Below, in pieces: positions 15,143 through 24,062 of a stretch of DNA of 64,000 nt. The notes under the pieces are model-generated. The model was not told the origin of the DNA. It saw only the letters and a list, made by a program, of their open reading frames with translations, and did not search any database. Each line of letters starts with the position of its first letter. Position 1 is the first letter of the stretch. Where the stretch lies: contig NZ_CP009288.1 in the NCBI RefSeq assembly GCF_000756615.1, positions 3,534,001 through 3,598,000 of the forward strand, given 5' to 3'. The position numbers and the translations under genes are program-made. The DNA comes from Paenibacillus durus (GTDB taxonomy: Bacteria; Bacillota; Bacilli; Paenibacillales; Paenibacillaceae).

Positions 15143-16558
15143 TTAGCGGGTCAGCACATGAATCGGATGTCCTTCGACCAGTTCTGCCGCTTCCATTACG
15201 ACTTCCCCCAGTGTCGGGTGGCCGTGGATGGTCAGCGAGATATCTTCAAGCGTAGCGCCCATTTCGATAGCCAGACCAAGCTCGGCGATCAGGTTCGAAG
15301 CTTCGATACCGACGATTTGCGCGCCGAGCACGATATTGTTCTCTTCGTTCGCGACAATCTTGATGAAGCCGTCCGCATTATTCAGGGACAGGGCGCGGCC
15401 GTTGCCCGCAAACGGGAATTTGCCGGATTTCACTTTGAAGCCTTTATCCTTCGCTTCTTTCTCCGTCAGGCCGACGCTCGAGCATTCCGGATCGGTAAAC
15501 ACGACGGCCGGAATCACTTTATAGTCGACAGCGGATTTATGTCCCGCAATCGCTTCGGCGGCAACCTTGCCTTCGTAGGAAGCCTTGTGGGCCAGCGCAA
15601 GGCCCGGCACTATGTCGCCGATGGCGAAGATGTTCGGGATGTTGGTGCGGCCCTGATGGTCGACCTTGATCAGTCCGCGCTCATCCAGCTCGACGCCGAT
15701 CAGGTCAAGACCAAGCTCTCCATCCGTGTTCGGACGGCGGCCTACGGTTACGAGCAGGTACTCAGCCGTTACTTCCTTGGACTCGCCGCTAACGGAATAT
15801 TTCACGGTTACTTCGTTGTCCGTCTGCACGGCGCTTTCCGCTTTGGCATTCGTTACGATCTCGATGCCGGTCTTAGCCATGCTCTTGGCTACAAGACGGG
15901 TCATGTCTTTGTCGAAGCCCGGCAGTACGGTATCCATGCCTTCGATAATCGTAACTTTGGTGCCGAACTTGGAGTACATTTGGCCGAGCTCGGCGCCGAT
16001 GTAGCCGCCGCCGATGACGATCAGGCTCTTCGGAATTTCCGGCAGCTCAAGCGCCTCGGTGGAGGACAGAATACGTCCGCCGAACGGGAAAGGCTTAAGC
16101 TCGATCGGACGGGAGCCGGTCGCGATAATGCAGTTCTTGAAGCGGTAACGCGGCGATTCATGGTCGTTAAATACGCGCGCTTCCGTTGTGCTGATGAACA
16201 TGCATTCACCGTTAAACACTTCAACCTTGTTGCCTTTCAGCAGACTGGCGACGCCGCCGGTCAGCTTCTTGACGACGCTGGTCTTAAACTCCTGCGTCTT
16301 GGTGAAGTCCACCTTCACGTTCTCGGCGCTAACCCCGAACGCTTCGCCATGCTTGGCGGATTCATACTGGTGAGCCGCCGAGATCAGCGCTTTGGACGGG
16401 ATACATCCGCGGTTCAGACATACGCCGCCGACTTCGGATTTATCCACGATGAGTACCTTTTGTCCAAGCTGGGCAGCCCGGATGGCCGCCACATATCCGC
16501 CAGGACCTGCACCAATAACCAATGTATCAATATCGAGTGAAGCGTCTCCCACTACCAT
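15143..16558 (-). CDS. lpdA: Dihydrolipoyl dehydrogenase (E3)
   Basis: 471 residues. This flavoenzyme reoxidises the dihydrolipoyl arms of the E2 core and reduces NAD. The FAD site is TLVIGAGPGGYVAAIRAAQLG, the redox-active disulfide is GGVCLNRGCIPSKA, the NAD site is VIGGGYIGAELG, and the C-terminal dimer/His-Glu motif is GHPTLGEVVMEAA. Only three bases separate it from the E2 gene upstream, so it is the last gene of the pdhABC-lpdA operon. GGAGGTG precedes the ATG. Confidence 0.97.
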   Translation of the reverse strand: MVVGDASLDIDTLVIGAGPGGYVAAIRAAQLGQKVLIVDKSEVGGVCLNRGCIPSKALISAAHQYESAKHGEAFGVSAENVKVDFTKTQEFKTSVVKKLTGGVASLLKGNKVEVFNGECMFISTTEARVFNDHESPRYRFKNCIIATGSRPIELKPFPFGGRILSSTEALELPEIPKSLIVIGGGYIGAELGQMYSKFGTKVTIIEGMDTVLPGFDKDMTRLVAKSMAKTGIEIVTNAKAESAVQTDNEVTVKYSVSGESKEVTAEYLLVTVGRRPNTDGELGLDLIGVELDERGLIKVDHQGRTNIPNIFAIGDIVPGLALAHKASYEGKVAAEAIAGHKSAVDYKVIPAVVFTDPECSSVGLTEKEAKDKGFKVKSGKFPFAGNGRALSLNNADGFIKIVANEENNIVLGAQIVGIEASNLIAELGLAIEMGATLEDISLTIHGHPTLGEVVMEAAELVEGHPIHVLTR

Positions 16559-16561
16559 ATC

Positions 16562-17899
16562 TTACACCTCCATAACCAGCAGCTCCGGATTTGCGAGCAG
16601 CGATTTAATGTAGTTCATAAAGTTCTGCGCGGTTGCGCCGTCGATAATGCGATGGTCGAAGCTTAAGGAAAGAGCCATGACCGGAGCGGCGACGATCTCG
16701 CCGTTCTTCACAACCGGCTTCTCGCTGATGCGGCCCGTTCCGAGGATGGCCACTTCAGGGAAGTTGATGATCGGCGTAAAGAACATGCCACCGGCGGAGC
16801 CGATGTTCGTGATGGAAATCGTGCTTCCCTTCATTTCGTTCGGGCTCAGCTTGCCTTCACGGCCGCGCGCGGCCAGATCGCTGATCGCCGATGCGATCAT
16901 CCAGATGCTCTTGCGGTCGGCATCCTTGATCACCGGAACGATCAGGCCGTTCTCCGTATCGGTAGCGATACCGATGTTGTAGTACTTCTTGTACACAATT
17001 TCATTCGCTTCTTCGTCAATGGTCGCATTAAGCGCCGGGAATTGACGGGAAGCCGCAACAAGCGCTTTGACGATAAACGGAAGATAGGTTACCTTCACGC
17101 CCTTCTTCTCGGCGACAGGCTTCATGCGTGTGCGGAATGCGACCAGCTCGGTTACATCCACTTCGTCCATAATCGTCACGTGCGGAGCGGTATAAGCCGA
17201 TTTGACCATGGCGTTCGCAATCGCTTTGCGGATGCCCTTGAACGGTACGCGCTCTTCCTCGAGACTCACATTGCCTACAGCCGCTGCTGCTGCCGGAGCC
17301 GCCGCTTTCTCTGCTGGCGCCGCTTCGGAGGCCGCTTCCACTGCTGCGGGTGCCACTGCCTGGCCGCCGCTCAGGAACGCTTCGACGTCCTCGCGGGTGA
17401 TCTTGCCGTTTTTGCCGCTGCCATTCACCTTGGAGATGTCCACGCTGTTGTCACGGGCGAATTTGCGTACGCTCGGCGTAGCCAGAACGTCGCGGTCCGG
17501 CGCCGGAACGGCTTCTGCGCCGCCAGCTTCGCCCGCTTTCGCGTCCGCAGGACTGGCTGCAGCCGGAGACGAAGCCGTGTCCGCGCTGCCTTTGGCCGAA
17601 TCGGCTTCCTGCGCGCTCTGCTCCTCGGCATGACCGCCTTCCTGCTCCGGAATATCGCCTTCAGCGTCGATAACCGCAACAGTCTGGCCTACGCGGAACA
17701 CGTCGCCGTCCTTTGCCAGCACTTCCAGAACGGTTCCGTTAACAGGACAAGGAACTTCGACGACCGCTTTGTCGTTCTGCACTTCCATAATAATGTCTTC
17801 GTCGGTCACTTTATCCCCGGCCTTGATGTGCATCTTGATGATTTCGCCTTCGTGCAGGCCTTCGCCCAGCTCGGGGAACGGGTAGTTGAATTTTGTCAC
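16562..17899 (-). CDS. pdhC: Pyruvate dehydrogenase E2, dihydrolipoamide acetyltransferase
   Basis: 445 residues. One lipoyl domain (residues about 1-80, lipoylated lysine in NDKAVVEV) is followed by an Ala/Pro/Glu-rich linker. A peripheral-subunit-binding domain follows (ATPSVRKFARDNSVDISKVNGSGKNGKITREDV). The acetyltransferase core ends with the catalytic HRIIDG motif in LSFDHRIIDGATAQNFM. It transfers the acetyl group to CoA and forms the structural core of the complex. A single lipoyl domain is usual for Gram-positive E2. The gene is 31 bases downstream of pdhB. Confidence 0.97.
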   Translation of the reverse strand: MTKFNYPFPELGEGLHEGEIIKMHIKAGDKVTDEDIIMEVQNDKAVVEVPCPVNGTVLEVLAKDGDVFRVGQTVAVIDAEGDIPEQEGGHAEEQSAQEADSAKGSADTASSPAAASPADAKAGEAGGAEAVPAPDRDVLATPSVRKFARDNSVDISKVNGSGKNGKITREDVEAFLSGGQAVAPAAVEAASEAAPAEKAAAPAAAAAVGNVSLEEERVPFKGIRKAIANAMVKSAYTAPHVTIMDEVDVTELVAFRTRMKPVAEKKGVKVTYLPFIVKALVAASRQFPALNATIDEEANEIVYKKYYNIGIATDTENGLIVPVIKDADRKSIWMIASAISDLAARGREGKLSPNEMKGSTISITNIGSAGGMFFTPIINFPEVAILGTGRISEKPVVKNGEIVAAPVMALSLSFDHRIIDGATAQNFMNYIKSLLANPELLVMEV

Positions 17900-17930
17900 G
17901 ATCGAAAACCTCCTCTATAAGAAATAACGA

Positions 17931-18908
17931 TTAAAATTCCAGAACTTTCTTCACGCCGGCAATGATGCGGGCGGGATTCGGCAGCCAGGTATCTTCGATT
18001 TGGGCGAACGGATATACCGTGTCCGGTCCTGTAATCCGCAGAACGGGAGCTTCAAGGTGGAGAATCGCCTTCTCGTTGATCTGCGCAATGACTTCGGCGG
18101 CGACGCCGGCGCTCTTTTGCGCTTCCTGCACCACAATGGCGCGGTTCGTCTTCTTCACGGATTCCACAATCGTATCGATGTCGATCGGGCTGACGGTGCG
18201 CAGGTCAATAATTTCAGCCTTGATGCCGCTCTTCTCAAGTTCATCGGCAGCCTTGGTGGCCGTATGTACCATCAAGCCGTAAGCGATAATCGTAACATCG
18301 GAGCCTTCGCGAACGACGTTGGCCTTGCCGATTTCAACGGTATAGTCGCCTTCCGGGACCTCTGTACGGAAAGCATGATACAGGTTCAAATGCTCCATGA
18401 AAAATACCGGGTCATTGTCGCGGATAGCCGCGATCAGCAGGCCCTTCGCGTCATAAGGGTTCGAAGGAACGACGACTTTGATGCCGGGACTCTGGGCAAT
18501 CAGGCCTTCCAGGGAGTCGGTGTGCAGCTCGGCCGCCTTGACGCCGCCGCCAAACGGCGTACGGAAGACGATCGGAGCGTTGTATTTGCCGCCGGTACGG
18601 TAGCGCAGACGGGCCGCCTGAATAACCATTTGGTCCAGCGCTTCAAAAATAAAGCCGACGAACTGGATCTCGGCAATCGGCCGGAAACCTTGTACGCCAA
18701 GGCCCACAGCAAGACCGCCAATAGCGGATTCCGCCAGCGGGGTATCAAATACGCGCTCCTCGCCGAACTCACTCTGCAATCCTTCCGTCGCCCGAAATAC
18801 GCCGCCTACATGGCCGACGTCTTCGCCGAAGATCAGGACGTTCGGATCACGTTTTAATTCGACGCGCATCGCGTCGCGAATCGCTTCTTTCATATTCATT
18901 TGTGCCAT
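17931..18908 (-). CDS. pdhB: Pyruvate dehydrogenase E1 component, beta subunit
   Basis: 325 residues. The N-terminal MNMKEAIRDAMRVELKRDPNVLIFGEDVG is the standard E1-beta opening. GVFRATEGLQSEFGEERVFDTPLAES and RTPFGGGVKAAELHTDS are active-site and TPP-domain motifs. Together with the alpha subunit it decarboxylates pyruvate and acetylates the lipoyl arm. It is separated from pdhA by 15 bases and from pdhC by about 22, in one operon. A branched-chain keto acid E1 beta subunit would look similar, but operon context favours pyruvate dehydrogenase. Confidence 0.96.
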   Translation of the reverse strand: MAQMNMKEAIRDAMRVELKRDPNVLIFGEDVGHVGGVFRATEGLQSEFGEERVFDTPLAESAIGGLAVGLGVQGFRPIAEIQFVGFIFEALDQMVIQAARLRYRTGGKYNAPIVFRTPFGGGVKAAELHTDSLEGLIAQSPGIKVVVPSNPYDAKGLLIAAIRDNDPVFFMEHLNLYHAFRTEVPEGDYTVEIGKANVVREGSDVTIIAYGLMVHTATKAADELEKSGIKAEIIDLRTVSPIDIDTIVESVKKTNRAIVVQEAQKSAGVAAEVIAQINEKAILHLEAPVLRITGPDTVYPFAQIEDTWLPNPARIIAGVKKVLEF

Positions 18909-18923
18909 AGCCAGTACTCCTCC

Positions 18924-19991
18924 TTATTCAAAATCGGCTTTTTGCTCTTCAAGATCTTTCGGCGTCGTTTCGAACATGCTGTCGATCAGGCCGGAGATCG
19001 TCATTTTCTCGGTTTTTTCCGCAAGCTTGATTTCTTCGTTCACTTTCGCCTTCGCTTCGTCCTTCACGCGCTGCGTATCTTCATCGCTCCACAGGCCTTT
19101 GGACTCCAAATATTTAACCACACGGGCAATCGGGTCTTTCTCGTTCCACTCGCCCTCTTCCTCTTTGGTGCGGTATTTGCTGGCGTCGTCGGACAGAGAG
19201 TGCGGACGGAAACGGTAGGTAACGGCTTCGATCAGGGTAGGCCCTTCTCCGTTACGTGCGCGCTCGGCGGCTTCTTTGACGGCTTGAATGACCGCAAAAA
19301 TATCCATTCCGTCTACTTTTACGCCGGTAATGCCGGCAGCAACCGCTTTATGGGCGATCGACTTGGAAGCGGTTTGCTTGGCGAACGGCGTTGTGATGGC
19401 GTAGCCGTTATTTTGCACAAAGAAAATGACCGGCAGCTTGAAGCGTCCCGCAAAGTTAAGACCTTCGTAGAAATCGCCTTCGGAGGAGCCTCCGTCACCT
19501 GTGTAGGTAATGGCGACATTCTTCTGATTCTTCAATTTAAAGCCCATGGCAATGCCGGTGGCATGCAGAATTTGAGCGCCAATGATGATCTGCGGAGGCA
19601 GTACGCTGACATCCTCAGGGATTTCACCGCCGTGCTGGTGGCCGCGGGAGTACAGGAACGCCTGATGCAGAGGCAGACCATGCCAGACAAGCTGCGGAAT
19701 ATCGCGGTAGCCCGGGCAGATGAAGTCTTCCTTCTCAAGAGCGAATTCACTGCCGACCATTGTCGCTTCCTGTCCGGAAGTCGGGGCATAGAAGCCGAGA
19801 CGGCCTTGACGGCCCAGGTTAACAGCACGATCATCCCAAGTACGGGTGAAAATCATGCGGTAAGCAATTTCTTTTAATTGATCATCGGTAAGAGCGGGCA
19901 TTTTATCTTTATTGATCACTTCTCCAGCCGGAGAAAGGACCGTAAGAGCCTCTACGTCCTCTGTATATACCTCGTAAGGAACTTTACTCAT
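18924..19991 (-). CDS. pdhA: Pyruvate dehydrogenase E1 component, alpha subunit
   Basis: 355 residues. The thiamine diphosphate-binding motif is GDGGSSEGDFYEGLNFAGRFKLPVIFFVQNN. The phosphorylation-loop region YRFRPHSLSDD is the typical alpha-subunit sequence. The start ATG at 19991 has GAGGTGA about five bases upstream; a GTG three codons earlier (20000) overlaps that ribosome site and is rejected. It is the first gene of the pdhABC-lpdA operon and has a good sigma-A promoter at 20057-20086, giving a leader of about 58 bases. Confidence 0.96.
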   Translation of the reverse strand: MSKVPYEVYTEDVEALTVLSPAGEVINKDKMPALTDDQLKEIAYRMIFTRTWDDRAVNLGRQGRLGFYAPTSGQEATMVGSEFALEKEDFICPGYRDIPQLVWHGLPLHQAFLYSRGHQHGGEIPEDVSVLPPQIIIGAQILHATGIAMGFKLKNQKNVAITYTGDGGSSEGDFYEGLNFAGRFKLPVIFFVQNNGYAITTPFAKQTASKSIAHKAVAAGITGVKVDGMDIFAVIQAVKEAAERARNGEGPTLIEAVTYRFRPHSLSDDASKYRTKEEEGEWNEKDPIARVVKYLESKGLWSDEDTQRVKDEAKAKVNEEIKLAEKTEKMTISGLIDSMFETTPKDLEEQKADFE

Positions 19992-20056
19992 TATCTTCAC
20001 CTCAGCAAAAAAATTTGAATAACAATTTGAATATTGCCTGCCTCTGTTATAGAATT

Positions 20057-20086
20057 ATTATACACCTGTTTCGTTAATTTCGTCAA
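20057..20086 (-). promoter_or_regulatory. Sigma-A promoter of the pdh operon
   Basis: Minus strand TTGACG (20086-20081), 18-base spacer, TATAAT (20062-20057). It matches eleven of twelve consensus bases. Transcription should start near 20049. Confidence 0.8.
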
Positions 20087-20259
20087 AGAATTACGCATTA
20101 AATTTACACCTACGCAAACTTTGTATGTATAACAAGGCTGTATATTTTGTATAACAGAAATGCAGTTTTTCAACATGTAAATGATTTTTAACACAATTCT
20201 CATTGTAACTTATTGGCGTGAGCATTGCAAAATCCGACAGGAAAGGTGCCTGATGTAAC

Positions 20260-20991
20260 ATGGATGACTCTGTTTTTCTGAAACGTACAATTGTAAAACA
20301 TACCCTTTGGAGTGAACGCCTGCAAGAGGACCGCAAGCTGCGCATATATCTTCCTCCAGGCTATAACGAGCTGCTCAGCTATCCTGTGGTCTACTGCCAG
20401 GACGGCGAGGAGTTTTTTAACTTCGGCCGAATCGCCACCATAGCGGGCAAGCTGATTCTAGAAGGAGACGTAGATCCTTTCATCATTGTTGGAGTTGAAG
20501 TGAACGTTGCCGTCAGAACCCAGGAATACGCACCTTTTGGCGCCCGGTTCGACCAGTACCTTGCCTGCTTTGCCGAAGAAATTATCCCCTATGTCGAGCA
20601 AAATTATCCAGTCCGCCGTTCGCCGAACGAAAGAATTGTCGCCGGAGATTCGCTCGGGGGAAGCGTCTCGCTCCACCTTGCCCTCCGTTACCCTGAGCTA
20701 TTCACCCGCGTGCTCAGCCTTTCAGGCGCGTTCTATCCTCTCACACTGGAATGGATTGAGGACGAAACCGATCTTTCGTGGCTTGAGATCAACATGGTTG
20801 TGGGCCTCCAGGAAAGAGATTATAAGACCGACACGGGTGTTTATGATTTTGTGCAGCTCAACCGGGATGCGAAGAAGCTGCTTGTGGATCGCGGCGCCAA
20901 GGTGGATTACCGGGAGAAGGACGGACGCCATTTGTGGGGCTTTTGGCAGAAGGAGCTGCCGGAATCGCTATTGTATTTTTTAAACACTTGA
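20260..20991 (+). CDS. Alpha/beta-hydrolase, putative esterase (EstD/Fes type)
   Basis: 243 residues. The nucleophile elbow GDSLGG (S131) and the late histidine in DGRHLWGFWQ (about 226) form two members of the triad. The opening DRKLRIYLPPGYNELLSYPVVYCQDGEEFF is the usual start of the putative-esterase family (Fes, EstD, S-formylglutathione hydrolase-like), with the oxyanion-hole region at QDG. No signal peptide is present, so it is cytoplasmic. The substrate is unknown; a siderophore esterase is possible but no siderophore genes are nearby. It is transcribed divergently from the pdh operon across a 260-base AT-rich gap. AGGAAAGGTG precedes the ATG. Confidence 0.85.
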   Translation: MDDSVFLKRTIVKHTLWSERLQEDRKLRIYLPPGYNELLSYPVVYCQDGEEFFNFGRIATIAGKLILEGDVDPFIIVGVEVNVAVRTQEYAPFGARFDQYLACFAEEIIPYVEQNYPVRRSPNERIVAGDSLGGSVSLHLALRYPELFTRVLSLSGAFYPLTLEWIEDETDLSWLEINMVVGLQERDYKTDTGVYDFVQLNRDAKKLLVDRGAKVDYREKDGRHLWGFWQKELPESLLYFLNT

Positions 20992-21061
20992 ACAGGACTT
21001 GAATGCCCAAAATGGTGAACAATTTCTTACAATTCTATCGGCCTAATGATTACGCTTTCAT

Positions 21062-21100
21062 AAGAGGGCGAAGGAAGAGAACCATAGCCCTCTTCTCTAC
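21062..21100. terminator. Possible bidirectional terminator between esterase and phosphatase genes
   Basis: AAGAGGGC (21062-21069) is complementary to GCCCTCTT (21087-21094), with a 17-base loop and CTCTACTTT after it on the plus strand. It sits between two convergent stop codons, but the stem is short and neither side has a strong U-tract. Confidence 0.4.
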
Positions 21101-21567
21101 TTTAATGACAGATCTTGTTTCAGCTTATCCAGCAAAACCCCGCAGCCCGCATCAACCAGTTCATACACTTCTTCAAAGTTGCCTGTAAAATAAGGGTCCG
21201 GCACTTCCCTATGCTCTTCGTCCGGCAGCAAATCCATAAAGCACATGAGCTTCGCATCCTGTGCTCCTGGCAGTTTACGCACATTGGCTGCGTTTGAGTT
21301 GTCCATGCAGATGATATAGTCGAATTTACCGAAGTCTTCGCTGCTTACTCTCCTCGCAGCCATTCCTTCATAGCTGATACCGTACAGGTCCAGCATTCGT
21401 CTTGTCCCCTCGTGCGGCGGTTTCCCGATATGCCAGTCGCCGGTACCGGCGGAATCCACAGATATCTTTTGTTCCAGGCCTTCCTTCACGATCTTGTCCC
21501 TTAGGACCGCTTCCGCCATAGGAGAACGGCAAATATTCCCCAGGCAAACAAACAGCACATGCAGCAT
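21097..21567 (-). CDS. Low-molecular-weight protein tyrosine phosphatase
   Basis: 156 residues from the ATG at 21567, which has AGGGGG about eight bases upstream; a frame beginning nine codons earlier lacks a site. The P-loop is VCLGNICRSPMAEA (nucleophile C8, R14), and the general acid lies in the DPYFTGNFEEVY motif near residue 122. It dephosphorylates phosphotyrosine or phosphoarginine proteins; in Bacillus the paralogue YwlE removes phosphoarginine while YfkJ/YwqE-type enzymes act on tyrosine. The sequence alone does not decide between them. No tyrosine or arginine kinase gene is adjacent. Confidence 0.92.
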   Translation of the reverse strand: MLHVLFVCLGNICRSPMAEAVLRDKIVKEGLEQKISVDSAGTGDWHIGKPPHEGTRRMLDLYGISYEGMAARRVSSEDFGKFDYIICMDNSNAANVRKLPGAQDAKLMCFMDLLPDEEHREVPDPYFTGNFEEVYELVDAGCGVLLDKLKQDLSLK

Positions 21568-21669
21568 AGTTTCTACCCCCTGATTATTCAGCATTTTCCG
21601 GCCTCTTCATACCTTGTCCAGGCTGCGCCCCGAGAGGCACCTTACCCATTTTATCTTCGCCACCCCCAA

Positions 21670-21698
21670 TTGTACAACCTTTCATTGTGTTTTATACT
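21670..21698 (+). promoter_or_regulatory. Sigma-A promoter of thiN
   Basis: TTGTAC (21670-21675), 17-base spacer, TATACT (21693-21698). Transcription would start near 21705, about 42 bases before the thiN start. Confidence 0.65.
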
Positions 21699-21746
21699 AG
21701 GTCAGGATTACAAAAAACTTTGCATCAAAGCGGAAGGAGGTTTGTG

Positions 21747-22388
21747 ATGCCTGCGCGAAGAACCGTCATTTTTGCCGGCGGTGAGCTATCCGAGCTGTTT
21801 TTACGGGAGCTGGACAAAGATGATTTCATTATCGGCGCCGATCGCGGAGCGCTGTTTCTTGTTACTCACGGCGTTATTCCCGATATTGCCGTAGGCGATT
21901 TCGACTCCATCTCTCCGGAAGAATTCAAGCGGATTGAAGAACAGGTCCCAAGAGTGATTGCCTGCGACCCCGTTGATAAAGATTTAACCGACAGCGAGCT
22001 TGCATTGGATCTTGCTCTTGAACAGCAGCCTGAGGACATTCTGCTCTTCGGTGTTACCGGCACACGGCTTGATCATACCCTAGCCAGCATCCAGATGATG
22101 ACTCGGGTACTTCAGCGCCAGATCCGCTGCTCGGTCATGGATCTCAATAATTATGTCACCATTACCGGCTCCCAGGCCACTATACAGGAACGGGGCTATA
22201 CTTATGTTTCCCTGCTGCCCGTGACTCCGGAAGTCACTGGGATTACACTCGAGGGTTTTCAATATCCATTAACCAACGCAACGCTTAAGCTGGGCCAATC
22301 TCTCGGAATCAGCAACCGGCTGGTTGCGCCTACAGGGACCGTTACGATCCTGAGCGGACTTCTGCTTATTATTCAGAGTAAAGACTAA
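21747..22388 (+). CDS. thiN: Thiamine pyrophosphokinase
   Basis: 213 residues. It transfers pyrophosphate from ATP to thiamine, making the thiamine diphosphate cofactor used, for example, by the pyruvate dehydrogenase encoded nearby. Motifs are GADRGALFLVTHGVIPDIAVGDFDS (ATP/Mg site), DKDLTDSELALDLAL, and GVTGTRLDHTLASIQMM with the thiamine-site region. The C-terminal beta-rich domain ends LSNRLVAPTGTVTILSG-like. The ATG at 21747 follows GGAAGGAGG by six bases; an upstream in-frame ATG at 21687 lies within the promoter and is rejected. No TPP riboswitch is visible in the short leader. Confidence 0.95.
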   Translation: MPARRTVIFAGGELSELFLRELDKDDFIIGADRGALFLVTHGVIPDIAVGDFDSISPEEFKRIEEQVPRVIACDPVDKDLTDSELALDLALEQQPEDILLFGVTGTRLDHTLASIQMMTRVLQRQIRCSVMDLNNYVTITGSQATIQERGYTYVSLLPVTPEVTGITLEGFQYPLTNATLKLGQSLGISNRLVAPTGTVTILSGLLLIIQSKD

Positions 22389-22442
22389 GCTGAATTTCGT
22401 AAAATTAAAGACATCTTTGTAACTTTAATAGCCATTCCTTAA

Positions 22443-22488
22443 AAGGCGGATTCCCTTTAACTACAAGGGTTTATCCGTCTTTTTTTGT
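22443..22488 (+). terminator. Rho-independent terminator of thiN
   Basis: AGGCGGATTCCCTT (from 22444) pairs with AAGGGTTTATCCGTCT, with a small internal loop, followed by TTTTTTTG ending near 22488. It lies about 55 bases after the thiN stop. Confidence 0.85.
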
Positions 22489-22670
22489 CTATAGGGATTT
22501 GTGAAGATTAATTTTTTGTAACTTTTAATGCAATTTTAATATAACGCTTACACTTTCGGTCCGCTATGACTTTGAGCCCATCCATCCAAATTTTAGGCTG
22601 TTTCAAAGCTGTTATACTACGAACTAGCCAAGACAACTACTTGGACAAACATCTTTGGAGGTACTATTAC

Positions 22671-23174
22671 ATGAATAAAGCAGCACTCATCAAAAAAGTA
22701 CTTGTTGTTGGGGTATGTACAGCCATCGGATTTGGCGGAGTCATGGCGAGCGGAGAAGCAACACCGACCGCACAAGCCGCATCGGTGTCGACAACAGGTA
22801 CGAAAATTGTCAGCTTAGGCAAACAATATATGGGAACCCCTTATAAATTCGGCGTCACCACAAAGACGACCCGATACTTTGACTGTTCTTCCTTTACCAA
22901 ATATATTTTCGGCAAATATGGCATCGACCTGCCCCGCACTTCCGTCAAGCAATCCAATGTGGGCAGAGCCGTCTCTAAAGCCAATCTTCGCGCAGGCGAT
23001 CTCGTATTCTTCTCCAGTGGCAGCCGCGCTAACGGCAGAAACGTAACTCACGTGGCGGTATACGCTGGGGGCGGAAAAATTCTGCATACCTACGGCTCTC
23101 CGGGTGTTACGATTTCCGACCTGAACTCCGGCAACTGGAAAAGAACGTATTTGAAAGCACGCCGCGTTCTGTAA
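22671..23174 (+). CDS. Secreted NlpC/P60 cell-wall endopeptidase
   Basis: 167 residues. A signal peptide (about 1-37, basic start then VLVVGVCTAIGFGGVMA and a cleavage region near AQAA) is followed directly by one NlpC/P60 domain. The catalytic residues are C72 in YFDCSSF, H127 in VTHVAVY and a third polar residue H139 in ILHTYGSPG. Such enzymes cut D-Glu-diaminopimelate bonds of peptidoglycan stem peptides. There are no LysM or SH3 wall-binding domains, so it is a minimal form. The ATG at 22671 has GGAGG nine bases upstream. A longer frame from 22566 would prevent the signal peptide from functioning and is rejected. Confidence 0.93.
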   Translation: MNKAALIKKVLVVGVCTAIGFGGVMASGEATPTAQAASVSTTGTKIVSLGKQYMGTPYKFGVTTKTTRYFDCSSFTKYIFGKYGIDLPRTSVKQSNVGRAVSKANLRAGDLVFFSSGSRANGRNVTHVAVYAGGGKILHTYGSPGVTISDLNSGNWKRTYLKARRVL

Positions 23175-23206
23175 TTGATCGCTACCTGCTATCTAACCGT
23201 ATAAAC

Positions 23207-23950
23207 TTACGTATATGGCGCCATTTCTGGCGCCTTTACTACATAACCTGCGCCGCGGACCGTGTGGATCAGCTTCTGGCGGTGACCCTTATCCACCTTT
23301 AACCTAAGATGGCGGATATACACGTCCGTCACATTGGTATCGGCGTGAAAATGGTATCCCCATACGTGACGTAAAATATTCTCCCGCGAGCAAATCTCGC
23401 CGCTGTTGGCAACCAAGTAATAGAGCAGCGCGAATTCTTTGGCGGTAAGCTGCAAATCCCGGCCGTCGCGGACGGCCCGCCGCCGGGACGGCTCAAGCGT
23501 CAGACCGTCAAGTTTCAGCGTACCGCTCGCTCGCCGCCTGCTCGTCAGCGTCAGCAGATTCTCGATGCGGCACCGAAGCTCGCCGGGATGCAGCGGATAA
23601 GCCATATAGTCGTTGGCTCCCGCTTGGAATGCGGCTTCGGCCGCATCTCCGCCTCGCAGGCCGGAAATGACCAGGACCGGGAGATATTTGCCGTTCTCCC
23701 GGACGCTTGCCACCGTATTCCAGGCTTCCCATTGCCCGCCTTCCGGGATCTCCGCTAAGAGCAATGCGGCATCCCGCTGTCCAAGGCGGTCCCGAAGGCT
23801 CTCTGCATCCGTAAATCTCACTACGGTCAGTCCCGTATCATGGAGCGCGCGTTCGATTGATGCCCGTTCGTTAACCGTTTTTTGCGCTGAGCCTTGAAAA
23901 TCGCGTCCCTCCTTCCCTTCAGGGAAGAACCAAATGATTATTTCATCCAT
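23207..23950 (-). CDS. Atypical OmpR-family response regulator with degenerate receiver
   Basis: 247 residues. The C-terminal winged helix is normal (LTAKEFALLYYLVANSGEICSRENILRHVWG, VTDVYIRHLRLKVDKG, TVRGAGYVV). The receiver-like domain lacks the phosphorylation chemistry. The position of the phosphoacceptor aspartate reads LLLAEIPEGG (A66/E67), and the conserved lysine is replaced by Y118 in YMAYPLHPGEL, though the switch Ser (S96) is kept. No kinase gene is adjacent. It is therefore probably phosphorylation-independent, like other atypical OmpR regulators, sensing something by other means. That is inference from missing residues. It lies between two convergently arranged units and is probably monocistronic. 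Confidence 0.88.
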   Translation of the reverse strand: MDEIIIWFFPEGKEGRDFQGSAQKTVNERASIERALHDTGLTVVRFTDAESLRDRLGQRDAALLLAEIPEGGQWEAWNTVASVRENGKYLPVLVISGLRGGDAAEAAFQAGANDYMAYPLHPGELRCRIENLLTLTSRRRASGTLKLDGLTLEPSRRRAVRDGRDLQLTAKEFALLYYLVANSGEICSRENILRHVWGYHFHADTNVTDVYIRHLRLKVDKGHRQKLIHTVRGAGYVVKAPEMAPYT

Positions 23951-24017
23951 GGAAATCCCCCATATCCGCCGGCTAAGCCTGCATTGATCTCCGGCGCAGC
24001 ATAGGTCTAGATTTCCC

Positions 24018-24056
24018 TAAAAAAACACGGCCATTCCCGAGCGGATGGCCGTGTTT
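24018..24056 (-). terminator. Rho-independent terminator of the ThiF/MoeB-like gene
   Basis: Minus strand AAACACGGCCAT (24056-24045) pairs perfectly with ATGGCCGTGTTT (24034-24023), followed by TTTT. It begins a few bases after the stop at 24063. Confidence 0.9.
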
Positions 24057-24062
24057 GCTTGA

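Noticed and set aside
15158..16540. Long open frame antisense to lpdA
   Set aside because: Fully inside a well-conserved gene on the other strand, with basic low-complexity translation; a shadow of codon bias.
21699..21746. TPP riboswitch before thiN
   Set aside because: The leader is only about 42 bases and lacks the CTGAGA core.
22389..22670. c-di-AMP riboswitch before the NlpC/P60 gene
   Set aside because: I looked for the conserved core expected before such wall hydrolases; beyond the thiN terminator only AT-rich sequence is seen.
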